NCBI RefSeq assembly: GCF_022682495.2
Contig: NC_071395.1
Location: 57,055,242-57,119,241, forward strand
Length of the DNA: 64,000 nucleotides
From: Desmodus rotundus
Lineage: Eukaryota; Chordata; Mammalia; Chiroptera; Phyllostomidae
Direction of reading: 5' to 3'
The number at the start of each line of letters is the position of its first letter. Positions within the stretch are counted from its first letter, which is position 1. Positions 57,495 to 64,000 of this stretch are shown here, in pieces. The position numbers and the translations under genes were made by a program. The notes beneath the pieces were generated by a model. The model was not told the origin of the DNA and did no database searches. It worked only from the letters and a program-made list of their open reading frames with translations.

Positions 57495-58261
57495 GTGAGT
57501 GACAGTCCCTGGGGAACGGGCCTACCTGGTCCAACTGCAGGACGCTGCTGGTCAGCCAGGAGGCCGCTCTCAGCTGACACTGACCAGGGCACTTGCTGAT
57601 GGGCCTGGCCAGGTGGGAAATGCTGGGAAGGATGTAGCTTCACAGTCTTACCTTTTGAGTACTTGATGCAGGAGGTTCAGAGGGAGAGGTGGATTCTTCC
57701 AATTTGGGTTGCTCTTTTTAAAAAATACGCCCCTTATAATTTGAGTGCAGAATATATAATATAATATATAGTGTGTGAAGATTTGTTTCCCTCTTTTTTT
57801 GTGCCTTTACAGGATTATTTTCTTAAATTATTTTCCTTTTGTGGTTTTCACATACCTTTTAACACTAAATACAATTTCATTGTTCCACATTGGGTTTTTG
57901 CTTTGACTTTCTGGTTTGCAACTTATATATAATTCAGCTGGAAAGAAGCTGTGCTTGTAATTACATACAACATGGGGGAGAGAGAGCAGGGGTAGCAAAA
58001 TGGTAACATTTATGAAATGTAGGCAGAAGGTTCGCAAATATTCATCATGCCTTTCTCCTACATCTTTTATGTGAAAATTTTCAAGATAATATGTTCCAGA
58101 CCCCAGCTACCAGGACTTAGGTCTCAGTTGCCAGAACTCCCTGGGTTGCTGGGTCATGAGCTCTCACTCTCTGTTCTACTTTGAATTTTATCTTTGTTTC
58201 TGGTACCAGATGATGGCTCTCTCCTTTGAGTTTTGCTGCTTATCCAGCATTTATTTATCTT

Positions 58262-58457
58262 TAAAAAAAAAACCCATTTATTTATTTTTAGACATTGGGG
58301 GGGAGAGGAAGAGAGAAACATCTATTGGCTACCTCTTGCATGCCTCCAACCGGGGACTTGGCCCACAACCCAGCCATGTGCGCTGACCAAGAATCGAACC
58401 AGTGACCCTTTGGTTTATAGGCTGGCACTCAAGCCACTGAGCCACACCAGCTAGGGC
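58262..58457 (-). mobile_element. Ves SINE
   Basis: Antisense: 'cccatttatttatttttaga', 'gggggagaggaagagagaaa', 'cacaacccagccatgtgcgc', then 'cactgagccacaccagctag'. Approximate TSD gcattta-ttatct / gcattatttctct. Confidence 0.85.
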
Positions 58458-59639
58458 CCGCATTATTTCTCTTGATGGCAGGAGGCAGGCTTTCTGTGTC
58501 CACTCAGTCTTGTGTTTCCTTTCAGGAACTCTGTCTTCACATCTTTCCCTTTGGTTTGACTAGAATGTGTTCTTAAACAATGTTTTCAGAAAGGTTCACG
58601 TGTACTGTGTTTGTGCTTGTCTGAAGTCAGTTTTTTTTTACCTCTCCTGGGGGATTATGTTTGGATCTAGAATTTTGGCATCAGGTTTTCCCTCAGAATT
58701 GCTCAAATTGTGCTCCACTGTATTTGCAGTGCTACAGAATCTCCTGTTGCTAAAATATCTGTTAGTGTGATCCTGCTTCCTCCATTTCCTGTATAGAAAG
58801 CCTTTTTTTTTTTTTTTTTTTGTACTGTCTTCTCTCTCAAATTATAGGATATCCTCTTTATCTTTGGAATTCAGAGTTCATTAGGTTGTATCAGGGTGTT
58901 TATTTATATTTCTTACTATTGTTGTCTGGCACTCACTGGGCCCTTTGCTTTGAAGAACCAAGTCTTTTTCATTTCAGGGATCTTTTTTCCTGCTACATAT
59001 TTAACGTATACTCTGCCACATTCTACTAATAACTCAGGGAAGCTGACTGTAAGAATAATGATAAAATAAAATAGAAATTCAGTCAGAGCTCTAGAAAGTA
59101 AATATAACTGTAGAAAGTACCAGAATGGGTAGCCAGGATGAGTTTCCGATTTGACTCTGAGTTTTCTGGTTGTAAGAAAAATCATTAGTGTCAAATAGAC
59201 TCTAATTCTTTAATATGCATTTATTTGTACAAGGTATACATAGTACTGTGAAAAAGAGGAGCTGGAAAAGGAGATTCTCTTGAAATTTTACCAACCATGA
59301 TGCACCTTTGCTGGTATTTTACTGTTAATCCTTTCAGACTGTGAGTATTGTTTGTGTCTGTGTATGAGAGAGACAGATGCACACAGACGGAGAGAAACAG
59401 AGAGATGGATTATACATGTTGTTCTTGAGCCTGTTTTTAGTTGGGAATGTCCTTCAGTTATTCAGCCCTCATGAAGTAGAGGCTTACCTCCTTGAAAGGA
59501 CTGTTGTATTATTAAGCCATGTGTTATTGAACAGTTTTTTAGAAATTTTAGTTTTTAGTTTTTCCCTGTTGATATTACTGCTATGGCTGTAGATACAAAG
59601 GTATGATATAAAGATAAAAAGTCCAGAGAGTAAGTACAG

Positions 59640-60215
59640 CACAAAGGCAAGAGTATTGTGATTAAAAAGTCAAGGAATGGGGATTGAAAATTCACAAAGG
59701 ATTTTCTTCAAAACTACTCAACCTCATTATAATTAATGAAATTCAAAGTAAACTAATGATACTATTTTTTTCTTATTAAATTACCAGAAATTAAGAAATA
59801 CATATCCAGTGTTTTGCTACTCTCCGAGTGACATGGCGTATCTTTAGAATCTTCTGATTGCGCCTCTGGCCCCTTATTGTCATGCAGTATCTTTAGTGGG
59901 ATTTTGATAGGTACAGTCTGTCTGGCTTCATTGAAATCAATTCCAGGTTTGGAAATTTGTCTTAAGAAAAGAATTCTATAATTGTGCAGAGTTGCAAAGA
60001 ATGTGTAAAAGAATGTGCTGGTGCTCAATCCACTGAGTCACACCAGCCAGGGCACAACATGAGGGATTACTGGGGAAGAAGAAATCTAAATGACTTTCAG
60101 AGGGGATTTAGTAAATTATGATGTGTTCATGCACTGGAATATTACATAACCCTTAAAAGGATGGTGTCATCCTATATTTATCTACATGCAGAGAAGCCCA
60201 CAGTTTTTTTTTTTT
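59640..60215 (+). repeat. old L1 ORF2 C-terminal fragments
   Basis: 'aatgaaattcaaagtaaact' and, further on, 'gttcatgcactggaatatta' are decayed L1 ORF2 3' landmarks, in order but interrupted by unrelated sequence. Confidence 0.6.
60018..60055 (-). repeat. truncated Ves SINE head
   Basis: 'gtgctcaatccactgagtca' followed by 'caccagccagggca' is only the tRNA-like end of an antisense Ves copy. Confidence 0.75.
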
Positions 60216-60819
60216 AAGTGAAGAGGGGAGAGGGAGAAATTTAGTTTCAATCTGTTTTTATTTCTTAAGTAAAAGATTTTTAAAATATATATAAAAAAAT
60301 CTGATGGACTAAATTTCACATGTAATAGAGATTACATTGCATGATGTGTTTATGAGTGAACTGCATTTTCATTTTTATAGTTTTCTGTGTTTTCTTAATT
60401 TTTCTCATGATTCTATATTTCCTTTCTCTTTAAGGAAGTAAAAGCTCTTTCATAAAATACATTTATTCCTTTTGAATCACTGATTCTATTTCTTGCACTG
60501 TATCCTAAGTAATCAAAAAAGTGGACAAAATTATCCTTGGAAAGTACTCTTCTCTTAATTTTCCCATATCATCGCATGGCCCTGTCTCCGTTGAGCTGTC
60601 CAGGCCAGAAGCTAGGTGTTACCTTTGCATCCTCACTTCCCCTTACTCTGCACACACTGTTAGTAGGTGAAGATGCTGGTCACCTCTACCTCCAGAGCAG
60701 CCCAAATGTGCCTGCCTCCACTGCCATGCCAGTGTAAACTGCCATCTCCTCCATCCAGAAGGGTTTTGTCAGCCTCCTGACTGGCTGCTCCCCATCTGCC
60801 CTTGTTTACTTTGCCCTCA

Positions 60820-61130
60820 CCCCCATTGACAGTCCATTTGTCACAACACCGTAGTTATTCTTCTTCAACAAAATTGTGTCCCTCCTAACCCCCACTGATC
60901 CTTATAAGAAATTCCAAATGCCATTTTAGATCTTAGAAGGCCCCACATGACAGGGCCCTTGCCCATCTCTTCACCTTGCAGCACTCCTACCTTGTTCCCT
61001 CTTGCTTATACACACTGGACTTCTTTATGTTTCTCAAACACACACAGTTTTTTTTCTGACTGGAGTTATTTTTGTACCCACATGTTTGCATGGCCAGCTC
61101 TTGCTAGTTATATCTCATGTTTAATTTAAT
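60820..61130 (-). repeat. ancient mammalian repeat (L2-like)
   Basis: The words 'ggccccacatgacagggccc' and 'cttgcccatctcttcacctt' belong to a widespread old mammalian repeat class. Subfamily and ends are not resolved. Confidence 0.4.
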
Positions 61131-61244
61131 TTTTTCATCATGCTGTTTAAAATACCAGCTTGGTCACCCTTATGCATCACTTTGTTTTTGTTTTCGTAGA
61201 GTTCTCATTACTTCTTAGTACTTCTATATTTGTTTAGATTCATT

Positions 61245-64000
61245 TTTTAAAAAATTATTTTATTGTTGCTCAATTACAGTTGTCTGCATTTTCTCCCCAC
61301 CTCTCCTGCCCACCCCATCCAAACCCACCTCCCTCCCCTGCCTCCACCCTCCCCCTTGGTTTTGTCCATGTGTCCTTTATAGTAGTTCCTGAAAACCTGT
61401 TACCCACTGTCCCCTCCTCTCTCCCCCCTGTCTGTTGTTAGATTGTTCTTAACTTCAATGTCTGTGGTTATATTTTGTTTGCTTTTTTCTTCTGTTGATT
61501 ATGTTCCAGTTAAAGGTGAGATCATATGGTATTTGTCCCTAACCACCTGGCTTGTTTCACTTAGCATAATGCTCTCCAGTTCCATCCATGCTGTTGCAAA
61601 GGGTATGAGCTCCTTCTTTCTCTCTGCTGTGTAGAATTCCATTCTGTAAATGTACTATAGTTTTTTTAGCCACTCATTTGCTGAAGGGCACTTAGGATGC
61701 TTCCAGCACTTGGCTCTTGTAAATTGTGCTGCTGTGAACATTGGGGTGCATAGGTTCTTTTGGACTGTTGTTTCAGGGCTCTTAGGGTATAATCCCAGCA
61801 GCGGAGTTGCTGGGTCAAAAGGCAGTTCCATTTTTAGTTTTCTGAGGAAATTCCATACTGTTTTCCACAGTGGCCTCACCAGTCTGCATTCCCACCAACA
61901 GTGCACTAGGGATCTCTTTTCTCCACATCCTCTCCAACATTTGTTTGTTGATTTGTTTATGATGGCCATTCTCAGCAGTGTGAAGTGGTATCATTGTGGT
62001 TTTAATTTGCATCTCTCTGATGGCTAGTGATGTTGAGCATCTTTTCATATATCTTTGGGCCCTCTATATGTCCTCCTTGGAGAAGTGTCTATTCAAGTCT
62101 TTTGCCCATTTTTTAATTGGGTTGTTTGCCCTTGTGCAGGGGAGTTGTGTGAGTTCCTTATATATTTTGGAGATCAGACCCTTGTCTAATGTATCATTGG
62201 CAAATATGTTTTCCCATACTGTTGGTTCTCTTTTCATTTTAATGCTGTTTTCTTTGGCCATGCAGAAGCTTTTTAATTTGAGGAGGTCCCATTTGTTTAT
62301 TCTTTCCTTTATGTCCCTTGCTTTAGGGGACATACCAGTGGAATGTCCCTACAGAATGTTGCTACGTGGAATGTCTGAGATTTTCCTGCCAGTGTTTTCC
62401 TCTAGGACTTTTGTGGTGATATGACATATATTTAAGTCTTTTTTCCACCTTGAATTTATTTTTGTGTATGGTGTAAGTTGGTGATCGAGTTTCATTTTTT
62501 TGCACATAGCTGTCCAGATCTCCCAACACCATTAGTTGAAGAGGCTATTTTTGCTCCATTTTATGCTTCTGCCTCCTTTATCAAATATTAATTGACCATA
62601 GAGACTTAGGTGTATTTCTGGGCTCTCTGTTCTGTTCCATTGGTCTATGTGCCTGTTTTTATGCCAGTACCAGGCTATTTTGATTACAGTGGCCTTGTAA
62701 TACAGTTTGATAGCAGGTGTTGTGATCCCTCCTGCTTTGTTCTTTGTTCTCAAATTGCTGCAGCTATTCAGGGTCATTTATGGTGCCATATAAATTTCTG
62801 AAAAGTTTATTCTATATTTGTGAAATATGTCATGGGTACTTTAATAGGGATTGCATTGAATCTATAAATTGCTTTGGGTAGTATGGCCATTTTGATGATG
62901 TAAATTCTTCCAATCCATAAGCATGGTACATGCTTCCATTTTTTTGTGTCTTCCTTAATTTCTTTCTTCAGTGTTGTGTAGTTTTCTGAGTACAGGTCTT
63001 TTACCTCCTTGGTTAGGTTTATTCCTAGGTACTTTATTCATCTTCTTGTTATATCAAATGGAATTTTTTTCCTGATTTCTGTTTCTGCAGTTTCATTGTT
63101 GGTGTACAAGAATGCCTTTGATTTCTGAATATTGACTTTGTATCCAGCTGTTTTGCCCAATTCATTTATTAGGTCGAGTAGTTTTTTGGTGGAGTCTATA
63201 GGATTTTCGTTGTACACTGTCATGTCATCTACAAGCAGTGACAGTTTTGTTTCCTTCTTTCCAATTTGAATGCCTTTTATTTCTTTTTCTTGTCTGATTG
63301 CTGTGGCTAGGACTTCCAGTACTATGTTGAATAGGAGTGGTAAGAGAGGGCATCCTTGTCTTGTTCCTGATCTTAGTGGGAAAGCTCTAAGTTTTTGTCC
63401 ATTGAGTATGATGTTGGCTGTTGGTCTCTCATATATGGCCTTTATGATGTTGAGGAATGCTCCTTCTGTTCCCACTTTGCTGAGTAATTTTATCATCAAT
63501 GGGAGCTGTACCTTATTAAATGTTTTCTCCCCATCGGTTGATATGATCATGTGATTTTTGTCTTTCGTTTTGTTTATATCATTGATGTATTATATTTATT
63601 GATATGTGAATATTGTACCATCCTTGCATCCCTGGGATGAATCGCACTTGATCGTGGTGTATGATCTTTTTAATGTATTGCTGGATGCGGTTTGCCAGTA
63701 TTTTGTTGAGGATTTTAGCATGTATGTTCATCAGCGATATTGGCCTGAAGTTTTCCTTCTTTGTTATGTCTTTATCTGGTTTTGGGATTAGGATGATGTT
63801 GGCTTCATAAAAAGAGTTTGGGAGTCTTCCATCTTCTTGGATTTGTTGAAATAATCTGTGGAGGATGGGGGTTAGCTCATCTTTAAATGCTTTGCAAAAT
63901 TCTCCCCTGAAACCACCTGGCCCAAGGCTTTTGTGTGTCGGAAAGTTTTTTGATTACTGTTTCAATTTCATCAGGTGTTATTGGTCTGTTCAGACTTTCT
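61245..64000 (-). mobile_element. L1 element, antisense, 3' end to RT domain (runs off the window)
   Basis: The 3' end (A-rich tail in complement) is near 61245. The G-rich 3' UTR (C-rich on the plus strand, 61290-61430) is of the same type as in the 17875-24661 L1. ORF2 C-terminal blocks follow on the minus strand: [20 protein letters not shown] at 61.9 kb, [16 protein letters not shown] at 63.35 kb, and the catalytic region, where FADD is replaced by LVDD at 63.23 kb. Several frameshifts and stops, so a pseudogenised copy of the same or a close L1 subfamily, older than 17875-24661. Confidence 0.9.

Larger units (their letters stand above)
57495..61244 (+). other. ZNF879: KRAB-ZNF intron 4 with old repeats
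   Basis: No C2H2 (HTGEKPY-type) coding sequence in any frame. Contains a Ves SINE, old L1 pieces, a SINE stub and an ancient repeat (listed separately). 58460-59640 holds nothing recognised apart from a poly(T) at 58803-58821. 60216-60820 is also unassigned. Confidence 0.55.

Noticed and set aside
57495..64000. Expected C2H2 zinc-finger exon of the KRAB gene
   Set aside because: No HTGEKPY-linker or CxxC...HxxxH coding sequence in any frame. The exon must be beyond the window; I do not call the gene a pseudogene on this basis.

Overview
This window is nuclear DNA from a bat, probably a yangochiropteran. Two observations support this. It holds several tRNA-derived Ves SINEs (antisense copies end in the typical 'gagccacaccagccagggc' block). 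It also holds a dense set of ORF1-only half-L1 (HAL1) retroposons of a kind known from vesper bats. Everything eukaryotic is in place (splice sites, KRAB exons, SINE/LINE/LTR litter). There is no operon-like or prokaryotic content.

Only two host genes are visible, in a head-to-head arrangement that matches mammalian GRM6-ZNF879 synteny (human 5q35.3). At the left edge, on the minus strand, is the first coding exon of GRM6 (589-1101), the metabotropic glutamate receptor of retinal ON-bipolar cells. At the right, on the plus strand, is the 5' half of a KRAB zinc-finger gene, best matched to ZNF879. It has a CpG-rich promoter near 52.83-53.25 kb, a short start exon (54565-54597), a KRAB-A exon (56671-56797) and a KRAB-B exon (57399-57494). 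Its C2H2 zinc-finger exon is not in the window and should lie to the right.

The roughly 50 kb between them is mostly transposons. A single old L1 (called host L1-H here) begins at 12463 and ends near 34.0 kb, blown apart by nested insertions. These are HAL1-B (itself carrying a solo LTR), HAL1-C (itself carrying a 6.8 kb younger L1 with intact ORF1 and broken ORF2), HAL1-D, HAL1-F and a Ves SINE. Most nesting levels can be read from target-site duplications (TSDs). Further HAL1 copies lie at 8.3-10.3, 38.1-40.1 and 40.9-42.3 kb. Solo LTRs, MaLR LTRs, an antisense ERVL pol relic, MIRs, a MITE-like DNA element and old L1 fragments fill the rest.

The most interesting signal is at about 35.04-35.22 kb. 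It closely matches, from memory, the ~200-bp enhancer upstream of mouse Grm6 that drives ON-bipolar-cell expression, in the orientation expected for a minus-strand GRM6. The same bases are also recognisably an ancient L1 ORF2 reverse-transcriptase fragment; an 11-residue L1-like peptide is still readable. The inference is that the GRM6 enhancer is an exapted LINE-1 fragment. In this bat it lies about 34 kb from the GRM6 start codon because later HAL1/L1/LTR insertions were added between them.
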